From: Candolleomyces eurysporus
Lineage: Eukaryota > Basidiomycota > Agaricomycetes > Agaricales > Psathyrellaceae
Reading direction: 5' to 3'
Length of the DNA stretch: 64,000 bases
Assembly: GCA_027579435.1 (NCBI GenBank)
Contig: JANBPK010000936.1
Coordinates: 1-64,000, forward strand
Under the pieces are notes generated by a model, which did no database searches, was not told the DNA's origin, and worked only from the letters and a program-made list of their open reading frames with translations. A program made the position numbers and the translations under genes. Of the stretch, positions 24,510 through 35,740 are shown in pieces. How positions within the stretch are numbered: position 1 is the stretch's first letter; each line of letters begins with the position of its first letter.

Positions 24510-26153
24510 CTACAGGCTTGTGTACGGGGATTTGACATGGATGCGAACGCGGTGATGGACCTGGGAGTATTCCTGGTCCCACAGAGCTACATGAACTTTG
24601 TCCGAATACAACTTTGTTTTATCGACGAAAACATCAACCATGAAAGGGGAAGAGTCTCTTCGTCCCACATCATCGACAGAAGAACATCGAGATCTTACCA
24701 TTTCCCAAAAGCATCGTTTCTCAGAGTTAGACAATGCTGAAATCCAAATTCCGAGCGTTCGAAGGTTCGGAAGCACCGGCGCATCGTCCATCGCCAGCAT
24801 TTGTAGAACCTTCTTGTCGTTTTGAAGCTTCAACTTCAGACACGTCAGGTTGGCCAGCTCCCCAATGCAAATCTTCAACCAGTCTAAGTCTCGTATGTAC
24901 GGACAGGATACGTTGAGATGTCTAAGGGACAACCTGAGCTGCCGGAATACAGGACCCCAGGATGCCAGCGTATCATCACTGAGGGGTCCCTGCGCCCTAA
25001 GATCCAACACTTCCAGGCGATGAGTGTGGATATTCTCCAGCAAGGCTGACAGCGAGACGGAGTCTCCAAGAAGTAAAGTGAGCTCTCTGAGTTTGGAGAG
25101 TGAAAACTCTGTATGAGGGTTGACTGTGGAGATAACGTCCACCGGGATCCCGTCAGTGTCACCCGGAAGACTCCCAATGTTGAAGCGACCTCGCTCGAGA
25201 TTAGGACAGCATCTCACGAAATACTTCCAGTGAAGGATGGAAATCGCTCGTGCGCTGTCACCCAAATCGAACTGAGTGATCCTTTCCCACAGCGCAGGGA
25301 AGAGAAATGGATTTCCTGAACGAAGCGAGTAGGTCAGGTTGGTGAGATGGGGAAGGCTTCTGAAGTCGTTGATAGGAGCATCGTAAAACTCGCATTTATT
25401 GAGGTCGAGTTCAACACGCTTCAGACCGACAAGATTGGGAATGCCCAGGTAAGCGAACGCGTTGGTCGAGTTCGTGTTTAAACGCAGATGCTCGATCCGT
25501 GTGCCGTGGGATTGGAGGAGCAATCGATGATTTTCACAAGCGTTGTGGGAAGGATTGGAATGAGATTGGAAAGGCCTGGGATCGTTGATAGAGATGGAGA
25601 TGGAAAGAGGGAGGGGAGTGGAACGTTGAAGCCACAGCTTGAGGAGGGATGATTGACCGCTGGAGGCTTCTGGGCCCTTAGATCGTCCAGGGATATGACC
25701 AGGGGTAGAAGCCGGGGAGGGCCCGGTCGCCCATTTCATATTGTAGCGGAATCGAGTCCACAACTGGGGCTGTTGGAGGGCAATCTGACGCCAATCCGCG
25801 CACACCTGAGCGATTCGCATTGGGCTTGAGGAATTCATATCCAGCCAGTCACCGGATTCACCGGATACTGCTTCGAAGAAGATCGACTCCATTATTTCTC
25901 CGGGTAAGAGCTGAATGGGAGATATTGAGGCCGTTATCGAGGCGATCTCCTCCTCGGCATGCACGAGACTGCACCGCACTTGTGCAAGTCTGACCAGCAG
26001 ATTCATGATGTCCTCATGCAGCCGTATGTTCTCGCTCTTGAGGTGCTCCTGCCTGTCTTGATAGAATCTGTGCAGTTGGGTGAGGCGCAAATGTGTGTCT
26101 TCCGCCTTGGCAAGCGAGTCAATCGGATTCTGTGTCATGGGAGGACTGAGCAC
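24510..26153 (-). CDS. F-box protein with LRR-like C-terminus
   Basis: A single-exon ORF of 547 residues. Residues about 15-75 are heptad-rich (LRLTQLHRFYQDRQEHLKSE), a typical coiled-coil lead of basidiomycete F-box proteins. The F-box follows with SISPIQLLPGEIMESIFFEA and, after an insert, IAQVCADWRQIALQQPQLW. The remainder has irregular leucine-rich repeats (HLRLNTNSTNAFAYLGIPNL; LVGLKRVELDLNKCEF; LRELTLLLGDS; RLEVLDLRAQG; LTCLKLKLQN). Such proteins bring substrates to SCF ubiquitin ligases; the target is unknown. A second Met five codons in is an alternative start. Unlike the relic at 10.6 kb, this frame is intact. Confidence 0.85.
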   Translation of the reverse strand: MLSPPMTQNPIDSLAKAEDTHLRLTQLHRFYQDRQEHLKSENIRLHEDIMNLLVRLAQVRCSLVHAEEEIASITASISPIQLLPGEIMESIFFEAVSGESGDWLDMNSSSPMRIAQVCADWRQIALQQPQLWTRFRYNMKWATGPSPASTPGHIPGRSKGPEASSGQSSLLKLWLQRSTPLPLSISISINDPRPFQSHSNPSHNACENHRLLLQSHGTRIEHLRLNTNSTNAFAYLGIPNLVGLKRVELDLNKCEFYDAPINDFRSLPHLTNLTYSLRSGNPFLFPALWERITQFDLGDSARAISILHWKYFVRCCPNLERGRFNIGSLPGDTDGIPVDVISTVNPHTEFSLSKLRELTLLLGDSVSLSALLENIHTHRLEVLDLRAQGPLSDDTLASWGPVFRQLRLSLRHLNVSCPYIRDLDWLKICIGELANLTCLKLKLQNDKKVLQMLAMDDAPVLPNLRTLGIWISALSNSEKRCFWEMVRSRCSSVDDVGRRDSSPFMVDVFVDKTKLYSDKVHVALWDQEYSQVHHRVRIHVKSPYTSL

Positions 26154-26902
26154 GCTTCACAGGCAAGGTAAATTGAGCAAAGAGACTCACTACTCCATCC
26201 GCCTCTTGCAGAGGATCGTGAACCCGCCGCTTCACCAGGTTTCCGTTCATGGAGCATGCGACGATGTGGCTGTCAGGGTGCTCGGAGTCCCGGAATACCT
26301 CTTATACCGCGAGATTAGCTACATCAATGGAACGGAAGAAACAGGGTAATCACCATATCCTGCGTTTCTTGTCAGACCTCGAAGCGCGACGCACAAGAAC
26401 CGAATTCCTTACGAATCAGGGTGATTGGGTTCATCGGGTGATATGGCTTGAGGCTCGTTGCGCTGTGTAAGGGCTGTTGTATGGGGGGCAAGAGGTAGGG
26501 ATTCTGAGTGGATTCAACCGCTAGTTGACGTGGTAAAAGTAAGGGTTCTAAGAAGACTATTGTCACCCTACTAACCCCGTCATTGACATGGCATGGGCGT
26601 CGGCGACTGGCAATACATTGATGACGGCCTATGACTCAATATGTCAGGCGAAGTGATCCAGAGTCGAACACGGCAGCGGTGAGGTCCGGGCCGACGCCAC
26701 AAATCCGCCATCGTCACCTGCCTTCAAACTGGCAAAATGCGGAGCGTTCCATCAACGAAATAAGGGAAATGCAAGTATTCGACAAATTATTCGACTGATT
26801 TTCAATTATTTACATAGAATACGCAAAGGGAAAACTACTGATCTTTGACAACGCCACAGATTTGGAGCGCAAGCTGGCTCGGACGAAACAAGACTTCCGA
26901 AC
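26154..26902. other. Intergenic, no supported gene
   Basis: This lies between the F-box gene start and the laccase 3' end. Short ORFs only; nothing recognised. Confidence 0.5.
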
Positions 26903-29071
26903 TTAGCGAGTGCCAGGAGGAAGAGCATTATAGGCGGGACAGAGGTCATCCCAGGCAGCTGGAGGCGACGATGTTACAGAGGTAATCAAGGAAATGGCTC
27001 GAAAGACTTACGAGGAGGGTTTTGGGTCGCAGTCGTTGGGATGTCTTCAGCGAAGACGACGGATAGGCCCCTGTTTCATCCTATTTCAGGGAAAGAGAAC
27101 CTAGGTAAGAGGGATGGAGCTTACAAGACTAGATGCCAGTCGATGTGGCTGGGAAAAATTCGACAATTAGACTCTGGGACCATGAGGTGCGAGGTTGAAG
27201 GCTTACCAGTGGAGGATCCAAGGGCCAGCATTGTCGGTAACGAATCGGATGGTAACATTGTCACCTGCCTGGCCGATGCTGACAACGTCACGTTCCACAG
27301 GGTTAACGAAGTTGTAGGTGGAGCTTCCTGCGCTACGAACGACGCTGAAAGTATGCTAGAGAATCCGTGTTAGATCTGGTCCGAATATCAGAACAGACAG
27401 AAGAGATCAAGCGTACACCGTGCAAGTGCATAGGGTGCTGAAAGTTGGAAGGACGTCAGATCTAAACAGAGATAACATGAAAGGTATACGCACAGGACTA
27501 CCGACGGAACCACCCGGGATAGACAGCTCAATGACCTTATTTGCAGGAAGCTCGTAGATGCTTCCAGCGGGGAGAAGAGAAGCAGCAGAGCTAGCACCGC
27601 TCAAAATCTGGAGGAGAACGGGGACAGTAGGCTCATGGAAGGTAACACCATTGACCTGGAACGCAAGGCTTGCGAAGTCGAACAAGATGTCCAGGTTGAT
27701 GTTGACATCTGCGGCACCAGGAGTTGGGATACCAGGCGCCGCGGGGTTCGTGAGAGGGTGAAGGTTAGTTTCGAGGAGTGGGTTACTGTTGGGAGAATTT
27801 GTGGAAACGGGGTCTGCGTTGGGGGCGCCTACATAGCGCAGAATGGCCGAATTAAGACCTCCAGCAAAGCCAGTGGTTCCGATGTTGGGGTTAGCGCGAA
27901 TCCAGTAGTTGGCGACGGGCTGGTTTGCATTCAGGACGAATGAATACCGTTGACCGGCGAAGATCTGGATGCTATCAACAGTAAGTGGAGTGACATTCAC
28001 ACCGTCAGCCTCGATGATAGTCTAGCAAGCAGTGATTGGTCAAGATCGCATAAATCTCATAGACAATAAAATGAACATACCATCGTGTGCCCGTCAATCG
28101 AAAACACGTAGTTGGGATCACATGAAATCGAAACCAATCGAAATCGGTATCGGCGGTATCGGCGCACGACGATGACAGCAAGAGGAGCGGTAGGACCACC
28201 AGCATAGCGGCCCTTACCGTTGATGAGAGTTGCATCAGGGGTGGGGACGAGGCCAGCTGAAGGAGCGGGAACATGGTACCAGTCGGCGAGCGTAATAATC
28301 GTCGCCTCTGTAACGGAGTGAGATAGCATCGACAGAAATATGAACAAAGGAGAGTACGTACCGTTGTCGATGTCATAAAGGGATCGGTGGGGGTCAGACC
28401 GGTCGTATACGACCATGGCTCCACGAAGACCATCACAATACTGGGATACTACGGTCGAGTTGTCTTCAAAAAGTCGGCGTAGGAAAAACGATGAAGAGCT
28501 CACAATGATGAGAATGGTACCAGAAGGTACCAGCTTGCCCCTTGGCCCTGAAACGATAAAGGAACGAGTCTCCAGGGGCGATGGGGCATTGGGTCACCCC
28601 GGCCGGCCCATCAGCCCAAGCAGTCCCGTGCTGAAGGAAGCCGTGCCAGTGCTTCAAAAGGTATCAGAAAGAGGAATCGACAAAAGCGNAAAAAAAGACC
28701 TACAATGCTGGTAGTGCGGAGCATGGTAGAATCGGTCAAGGCATCGATGACATTCAAATTGTAGAAGCTACCCTGTTCAACGCGTCTAGTCAGAAAAGTT
28801 GCCGAGCTGAAATAAACAATTATGCACCTTAATGCCGACAATGACAGGGCCGGGGAAGGTTAGAGAACTGGCGCTTGCACCTGCAAGGACGGCACTACGA
28901 ATATCGGTGAATCAAAGGGTCAACGGTAAGAATGCCAACAGTATGAACGAACGAGCGACTGAAGCCATCGGGGCTGATGACCTGGTTGGCAATGTGAAGG
29001 TTGGAGTTAGGGCCTATGGCACCCAACGCGACAGCCACGAGGTAAGTAAGAAAGGAGGCGAGGAGAAGCAT
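26903..29071 (-). CDS. Laccase (multicopper oxidase)
   Basis: A multi-exon minus-strand gene of about 520 residues. It starts at 29071 with a signal peptide ([20 protein letters not shown]) and continues [16 protein letters not shown]. All four copper-binding signatures are present: [43 protein letters not shown] (split by an intron after HLHG); and [19 protein letters not shown] (split within HCH). The end is [18 protein letters not shown] at 26903. The site after the type-1 Cys carries Leu at the axial position. Other typical blocks are [31 protein letters not shown] and [13 protein letters not shown]. Laccases oxidise phenols and reduce oxygen to water outside the cell, in lignin or pigment chemistry. 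The N at 28689 falls in an intron. All copper ligands look intact, so the enzyme is probably functional. Confidence 0.93.
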
Positions 29072-29450
29072 AGGAAACGAGAGAGTGGCCGTTGAGTTTG
29101 GAGCTTCTGGAAAGATATCGATTTATAGTCCAGTCCTTGGTGGTACCCAAATCGAGATTCCGTATTGTGGCACATCCGTGCGAGCGAAAGGATGATGAGG
29201 ACGGGGTAAGGCGTAGGTCTTGACTCAGGAACGCTGAAGCAAAAACAAGGTGTCCCACTGCGTAGATGAGCAAGTCCAGGAAAGGAACAGCCCGTACCAG
29301 GAACGGCTGATCGAGCACCCAAATTGACAGGATGTCATTGTCCTGGTCTACCTTGGTCCGCCTAAGCGAAAGTCTTGGGCAAAGGCGAATCTGGAGATGN
29401 AAAAAAAGGTCACGCGTTTGGTAGTGAAATCGGGAAAGAGTCAGATCAGA

Positions 29451-29456
29451 TATATA
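29451..29456 (+). promoter_or_regulatory. TATA box of secreted-protein gene
   Basis: TATATA lies 61 bp upstream of the ATG at 29512. The roughly 440 bp between this gene and the laccase start must hold both promoters. Confidence 0.5.
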
Positions 29457-29511
29457 CTTCGAAGGGAGGGTGCAATCCCCCAGAACCTTGAGCCCATTCT
29501 TCCCCAACATC

Positions 29512-29866
29512 ATGCAACTCAAGTTAACCCTCGCTGTCATCGCTGGTGTCCTGGCATCTTATGCAGTTAGTTTTCATTGTAGGCTCAAGATTCGTTGACC
29601 TCGCTAACCTCTTACATAGCCTCCGGCACTCGCAGCTGAGGGCGACGTCCTCACTGCGACGCGAGTGTTCCACACTGTAATCAGAGAGTCTCCGTTCCTC
29701 GTTGATCGAACGACGACAGTCGTCTGGACGTGAGTTCATCCTCAACGTTTCGCTAATCTCGTCAATCTCACTCACCCTTCCCAGTCAAGGGGCGTCCGTC
29801 ACCGAGGAGGCTCAGCCCACTGCTATTCCGGACACTGTTGGACCGGCCGATGGCATTTCCGTTTAA
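29512..29866 (+). CDS. Small secreted protein, 81 aa
   Basis: Three exons (29512-29565, 29620-29729, 29785-29866) encode 81 residues with consistent phases and canonical GT-AG introns of 54-55 bp. The first 24 residues (MQLKLTLAVIAGVLASYA then PPALA) form a signal peptide. The mature part starts near AEGDVLTATRVFHTVIRESP, contains VDRTTTVVWTQ and ends AIPDTVGPADGISV. It has no cysteine. A TATA box precedes it and the laccase gene is transcribed away from the other side of the same 440-bp region. No known domain; a secreted or cell-wall-associated role is inferred from the signal peptide only. Confidence 0.7.
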
Positions 29867-32800
29867 CTTCCATTTCGTTTGATCTGTATTGTGTTATATT
29901 AGTCGCGACCTTTGAATCAACCTAAGAATTTGCGTGAATCGAGAAATCGGTCCTGTGCTTGATGTATGCGGTGAGAGCATATGGGACACACCTATGGCAG
30001 AACAACATGAAAGGAGATCTTCGGCCCAGGGATGGCGAAGTATCTCACCGAGGGCGGAAAGATTCGTCAGGTGCAGAGGCGGCCTCCGAGATTCGAAAAT
30101 TGGCTCTTCTAAAGNCCCCCGCTCTGGATGAAGATCGTTCGAGTACAGCTGGGCTCTGATACCGGAATCATCATTGCTAACTCATTGTTGTGAGCTAGGC
30201 CCTCACGAGCTTAAGGGGACGGTCACGGAGACGACGAGTTGGAGCTAGAGCAGCCGGCAGTGCATGAGAACTCCCAAAGCTGTTGTCTTGACTATGCCGC
30301 GCAATGGCTCTTAGCGATCTTTATCTGGCCATATTGAGCTCGCTTAGGTATGTGCATCATTCATGCAAAGGACGGAATCTGAGCGTACCTAGTAAACAAC
30401 TGCTGCGGTTCGCAACTGTCGTCTTTTAGAGCTTTCCTTCCGGTTGACGTCTTTGCTATTCTGACTGGGATTTCTGAAGATCCAGACATAAGGATTCCCT
30501 CGAGACAGCGTCACCGCAGGGATTCTACCAGATATTCGAATCTTGGAAGCACTAGGAAGAAACCAAGCGATGATTCTTAATGTGTGACGTAGGCTTATTT
30601 GCCTCTGCTTATTGCGGACGCTGAAAGCTTGAATTGGGGCCGATTCGCCCGAGTTCGACGGACATCTCCATTCCTTGCTGCTTGGCGGGCAAGTGATACC
30701 ACGGTCGGACGATGTAGGGAAATTATCTTTCTATGGTGGAACATATACCAGCCTAGAATCTCATCTTGGCGCTGGAGAACGTAAGATCTGACAGTTCACA
30801 TCTTCCCGGTTGCGTTCGCAATAATTGAAAGGGTGGCATTGAGGGGTATCTGATCTTATCTGATAAAGTCGCTGATAATCTCATTCAGACTATCAATCCT
30901 CTCAGATCTCAGGAACGGGGAAGCAGACCTTCGAGATTTGCAAGTGTCACGGGGAAAGTAGAATACTAAGAACTGGATCATTTTGAGACCACTCAAATGT
31001 TGCGAGGAGGGCACCGCTCTTTCAACTATCATCTTCACTGAAGGAAGTCCTCACGTTCATTCACCGTTCAGGGTTGTTGCACCATCATGAACGGGTCCGA
31101 GAGTCGCACCCGACGGTGAGCGGCGCAACGAGATGATCATCAATTTCGGAGGATTCACCCGTTCTGATCTGCACAACAATTGGCTCAAGTGGACTTTGAG
31201 TGGGACTATATACGGAGGAGAAAGGCGAGCGACCAGCCTGGCCCTGCGCCCTTGCCCTTGCGTTCCTTGGCTTCCTACGCGGAGAACAGTCACTTGATTA
31301 AACGGTGCGCGGAGGCATCTCGTCACTCATCGCTGATTCGGGAATCGGCATCCCCTCCGTCTCTCACAGACTGTCAACGTCCCTACGCCGAAATCATTTG
31401 TGTCTCAACTTCCGATGAGCGCAGCGGTCGCATTGCCCGAACATGGTATGCATCCGAAGTTCGGTGGTCTTGGACTCTTGGGTTCGGTGTTGTCCTCTTT
31501 GTTCAGGAACTCGACAATGACCAAAAGTGAGTAGATGGGCTCTGTTAACATGACCCATTGTTTGTTCCTGAAAGTCTTTGATGACGCGCAGTTCGCACAT
31601 TGTCTTTCTAGATCCGAGGCGAGCAAGCAGTCGGCGGGGTTTCCCTGGGTTCTTTGCTCTAAACCATTTTCTAGACTCGGTATCGGGCGAGAGCCCGATA
31701 TACTGGCTCAAACGCATAGACATCGATGATACTTGGCATAACCGAATAGTATAAGAGATCGGAGACTAATCATCCAGACACTTCACAATGTTAAGTGAGA
31801 ACTCAAGTGAGATGTTCTCCAAGTACAGCTGAGGCATTGTCATGGCTTTGAAGCGAGATGTAGTATTTCTTTTGAGTAAGGCTCAAAGGCATGGACCCAG
31901 TCTACATTGATCTAGCTCCCAGAGAATCGTATCGTATTTTTTCTTGCGGCAGCTTGGTGACACCATACCTTCGCTTGCTATTTACCGAGCTTCAACGTCC
32001 CAAAGGAGGTCCATGAAACGAGCTACTCACTTCCAGAAGGATCTCTGATAGCAAAGGCTAGATGAGGTAAAGTTCGAGACGCTGAGAAGTGTGTCGAGAT
32101 TTCGAAGTCTCTCCGGCTTATAGGTAGCCAAAACTTGCAAGCTNAAAAATTCGATCCGGCCAGGGGAGCACGGGTCATTCTCAGGTTGAGTCCACTCGGT
32201 GATAGAAGTCGAGCGATTCAAGCAAGGGGTCAGGAGCAGCGGCCTGCCGCTGTACACCACGCCCCGTACAAGGAGAGACTTTGAGCGCTACCCTGTGTCA
32301 GCACCGGCATACACGGCTGAACTATGGAGACGACAGCGGGGTGCCGCTTGGACGCAAATTTTGACATGTTTCAGTGAAACTGACATCGTGGCAGACAAGC
32401 GGGAAAGACTGATGATAGAGACCTTTACAGGTGACAGAAGGGGTGGTAGTTATTCGATGACTTTGGTATGCGGGCATCAACTCGGAGCTCCTGTATTCGT
32501 CTTTCGATGTCATCGACAGTAGCTTGATGACACTTAGAAGTCTTCTGATCTTCAGGACAGGAGGAGTAAGTCCGTACCCAATTAACAGAAAAATGGGGAG
32601 AACCGTAGGCTGCAGAGGGTTAAGGAGGAATCGCAGAAAGGTTGGGCCGAGGCGCGAGACGAGACGCGTGACGTCATATATATAGAGGTTAGATAAGATA
32701 AGATAAGAAATCGGTTCCAGCAGAGAAATCGGTGCTGGACTCCCAACTGGCCACGAACTATCTCTGACACTATTCACGACAACAACTACCTCGCAAAAGA

Positions 32801-33771
32801 TAGTGCGTCTCACCGACGGCAATAAAGGGTGAGCGCACCGCGACGGGTCCCTTAAATGGGCTACCATCGCTGATTTTTGTAGGGTCAGCAAAAAGTCCAT
32901 AACTCTTCTCGTCTCTGCTGCCTGGAAAGCAGATAGTTACTTTCGAGACTGAATTTCTCGTGGAAAGAGAGACCACGCCGTTGAATCGTATACACTCAAG
33001 GTTTGTCTACCGGAGCGACTGGAGCCTCAGTAGTTATCGGATTGTCCCCAGTCATCCTTGAANCCCCCCCGACGCGCAGGGAACAGAGCCCAACCCATTT
33101 CTCGTTGAATATGCCTTCTCATGTATAGTAGTGGTTGTCGAGATCTACGTTACCGACCCATTCGCTGTTTCGCAGCCGCTTGCTGTCACTATGCCGTCTA
33201 TGAGAGTCGCAAGAGCCAGGAGACACCACAGATACCGCGACACAGTGTCATTTTACCTATCCTGAAGAAGGGTCCCAGTCCGCACACTCGAATGAGTAAA
33301 TGAGATGAATTTGCTTGGATGAGATTGAGATGACTAAATGAATGACAGAGAGATACAGAGATAAGTAGAGATAAATATCTAGACTGTACAGCGATTCAGA
33401 TGACGATGAGCATAGGAAAGGAAATGAGTTCCGACGATGAGAGACAGTGTGTTTATCCAGAGAGGATAGCAGATGCAAAGNTGAGAGAGAGAGAAAGGAA
33501 AAACGAATGAGGGATGTATGACGATACAGCCGGGGTACGGAAACACCAAAAACACCACGAAGCCCAAAATTGTGGAGGCCGGAATGAGAAAATATCGAAA
33601 ATGCAAGACGACGGATGAAGAGACGAAGGTGGGGTCGAATTGCATGGTTGGATGAGGATGGGGGTCTGCCAAAGGCTAGACTCGACCTAGAAAGACGATT
33701 ATTGTCAACATCGGTATTCCGAAAGGGTCAACGATAGAAAAACTGCCTACCTCGAGTCACGATCGGACACT
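29867..33771. other. Long gene-poor stretch
   Basis: About 3.9 kb has only short ORFs on either strand, none with a domain, signal peptide or coherent exon chain. It holds five N characters (30115, 32144, 33063 and 33481, plus 29400 just upstream). I see no RNA gene or transposon signature here. Confidence 0.5.
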
Positions 33772-33995
33772 TTAGATGCAAGAGTTCAACATCTGGCATG
33801 TCTGTGCCTCTGCTTCGGCTTCTGGAGCAGCTACTGGTGCAGGTGCAGGTGCGGGGATAGGCGATGCAGCGACGAGGAAGCTTGAGCCTGCAAAAACGGA
33901 CTGAGTCAGCGCCAGGCCACAGAATTAGTAAAGGGAGATTACCCACCAGCGAAGGCAGCGACGATAGCGGTGAAGACAACACGGGTGAACTGCAT
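33772..33995 (-). CDS. Tiny secreted peptide, 54 aa
   Basis: Two exons (33995-33947 and 33887-33772) with a 59-bp GT-AG intron. The peptide starts with the secretion signal MQFTRVVFTAIVAAFAG-SSFLVAA, followed by SPIPAPAPAPVAAPEAEAEA, a Pro-Ala then Glu-Ala spacer. It ends QTCQMLNSCI, so the C-terminus holds two cysteines six residues apart. A TATATATA box lies at 34136-34143, about 140 bp upstream. The Glu-Ala dipeptides before the terminal segment resemble dipeptidyl-aminopeptidase (STE13-type) trimming sites of fungal secreted peptides. A processed extracellular peptide is an inference; the family is not recognised. Confidence 0.6.
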
Positions 33996-34851
33996 TGTTA
34001 TAGGAGTATGTATCCGGTTTTTTCGGGATAGAGAGTGAGTGTGTGCGTGTGTCTACGCGTTGGTGAGATAGGCGACCGCGGAAGGTAAGGTAGCAAGAAG
34101 CTTTGAGTGAGGAGTTTGAACCGACATCCCAGTGCTATATATACCCTCTCTCGCATCGTATCCCTGAACTCCACTGAGCCCTGATGATTTGAATTGATTG
34201 ACAAGCCTCAGAAGTTCTGGCGTACGGCAGAGCTTGCGCGGCAGGCCACCATGACCGGACAGGACAAGGCATTACCCAATTTAGGACGTTCGTATGTTCG
34301 ACACTTGCTCCACTCCGACTTACTTATCTGTAGTAGCAAATATATTATGTGTACGTACTCGAGTTGGGTGGGTAGCAACGGGTGGCACAAACGAGCTTGA
34401 CAGGTTCGCGTGCAGTAGGTTCCTCTGAGAAATTGAATACCGTACTCCGGAGACGCCGCACCGTCACACCCTTGTTGAAACTAAGTAGCTAATTGGCGAG
34501 TTGAGAACGGGCTTTGTGAGTACGTACATACCTCTAGTCTCCCACAACTATCATTCAGCACTCTGCGGCCGGCTAGACAGATTGCAGTCGAGTGTTTGTC
34601 CCACTCCTGGGCCAACATGGTGGCGCGAAAGAGTACCTGACGAAGCAGTGCAGGAATAAATTGCGGAACTTTTTACAAATACACTTGATCTTGAGTTGGA
34701 CGACACTGAGCGATGGCGTCGTGTCATGAGGTGGCGGGTAGAGCATAAGGGGAGCAGGAGGAATAGGTAAGATTGAGCTGGAAGCCAAGGGGATGGATGT
34801 ATTCGACGGGCGGTCTGTATTGAGGGGCTGGGAGAGTATACCACTATCCAT
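33996..34851. other. Intergenic, promoter and 3' flank
   Basis: This contains the promoter of the small peptide gene and the 3' flank of HAP3. ORFs at 34551-34889 overlap the HAP3 last exon in wrong frames. Confidence 0.5.
34136..34143 (-). promoter_or_regulatory. TATA box of the 54-aa peptide gene
   Basis: TATATATA lies upstream of the minus-strand ATG at 33995, with about 140 bp for core promoter and 5' UTR. Confidence 0.45.
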
Positions 34852-35474
34852 TTACTTGAACGGCGGAAAATCAGCCTGTTCACCGGCACTCAAAGGTGGG
34901 TTATCCTCGGAGCCCTGATCACGCTGCGCAGCTTGCGAAGTTGCGGAGGCTCCACTCTACGAACGTACCCAACGAGTCAGCTCGAACTCGAGGCATCTCT
35001 GACAACAACCATTGGCGACGTACCTGTCGAAGCTTTGCTAGATGAATCTTCAACGTCTCTGCATAGTTATCAAACCCCAACGTAATCATAGCCTGCAAGA
35101 TGTCCTCTCCACCTATCGTCTTCCTCTTCTCCAACTGGCACTTTTCGGCGGCTTCGGAGGTGATGAAGGAGATGAATTCAGAGACACACTCTTGGACGGT
35201 CTCTTTAGCGTCTTTGGCGATTTTGGCGCTGGGAGGGACGGAGGATTTCATGATTCGGGCGACATTTGCAATCTGAGTGTCGTGTCGAATGATGATGGAT
35301 GGCTGATGCGATGACAGAGGTGAAAGGACGTACAGGGAGGAAGCGGTCCTGCTCTCTATAGTCTCCGACTTCCCTGTCGGTGATGGGGACGGGTTCGGGA
35401 GCCTCTTGTGCTTGCACGATGGGATCCCCCGTGGCCGGGTCCGTCGAAGGCATGATAGGTTGAAGCTCGGCCAT
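34852..35474 (-). CDS. HAP3: CCAAT-binding factor subunit HAP3/NF-YB
   Basis: Three exons give about 164 residues: [10 protein letters not shown]...REQDRFLP, then [20 protein letters not shown]...[13 protein letters not shown], then [20 protein letters not shown] ending DFPPFK. The middle exon is the NF-YB histone fold, with the near-invariant blocks [44 protein letters not shown] and [11 protein letters not shown]3 pairs with HAP5 (NF-YC) and, with HAP2, binds CCAAT boxes in the nucleus, regulating respiratory and metabolic genes. The start at 35474 is the Met just before the conserved core. An upstream ATG (35593) would not splice in frame with the donor I see, so the region upstream is probably 5' UTR with an intron. 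Confidence 0.93.
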
Positions 35475-35740
35475 TTCGTGTTCCTCGAGGCGACGACGGT
35501 CTAGACAGGTGAGACAGCGAGTGGGACGACGGAGATGAGAGAAAACACGTACGAAATGTTCAAGTCCTTCTGAAAGAGGAGGTCGTCTTTCATGGTTGCT
35601 CGATGCGCGTTACCGCGTTCAATTTCCCACCCGTGATCAATGAACGCGTCTGCGCACGGGCCAGGTCCGCGGTCGTTGGTTCGACTCTCGCCGTCGCCGT
35701 GTTTATCACTGACATCATCGCCATTACACGCCCGATTTGT

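Noticed and set aside
26903..29071. Plus-strand ORFs inside the laccase gene (for example 27041-27373, 28415-28714)
   Set aside because: They are shadows opposite well-supported laccase exons with copper-binding motifs.
35501..35593. An upstream first coding exon for HAP3 beginning MKDDLLFQKD
   Set aside because: Splicing from the visible GTACGT donor to the next acceptor gives the wrong frame for MAELQP...; more likely 5' UTR.
35660..35710. tRNA-like B-box (GGTTCGACTCT)
   Set aside because: No matching A-box, acceptor stem or anticodon loop at the right spacing; it lies just upstream of the DUF6534-type gene.
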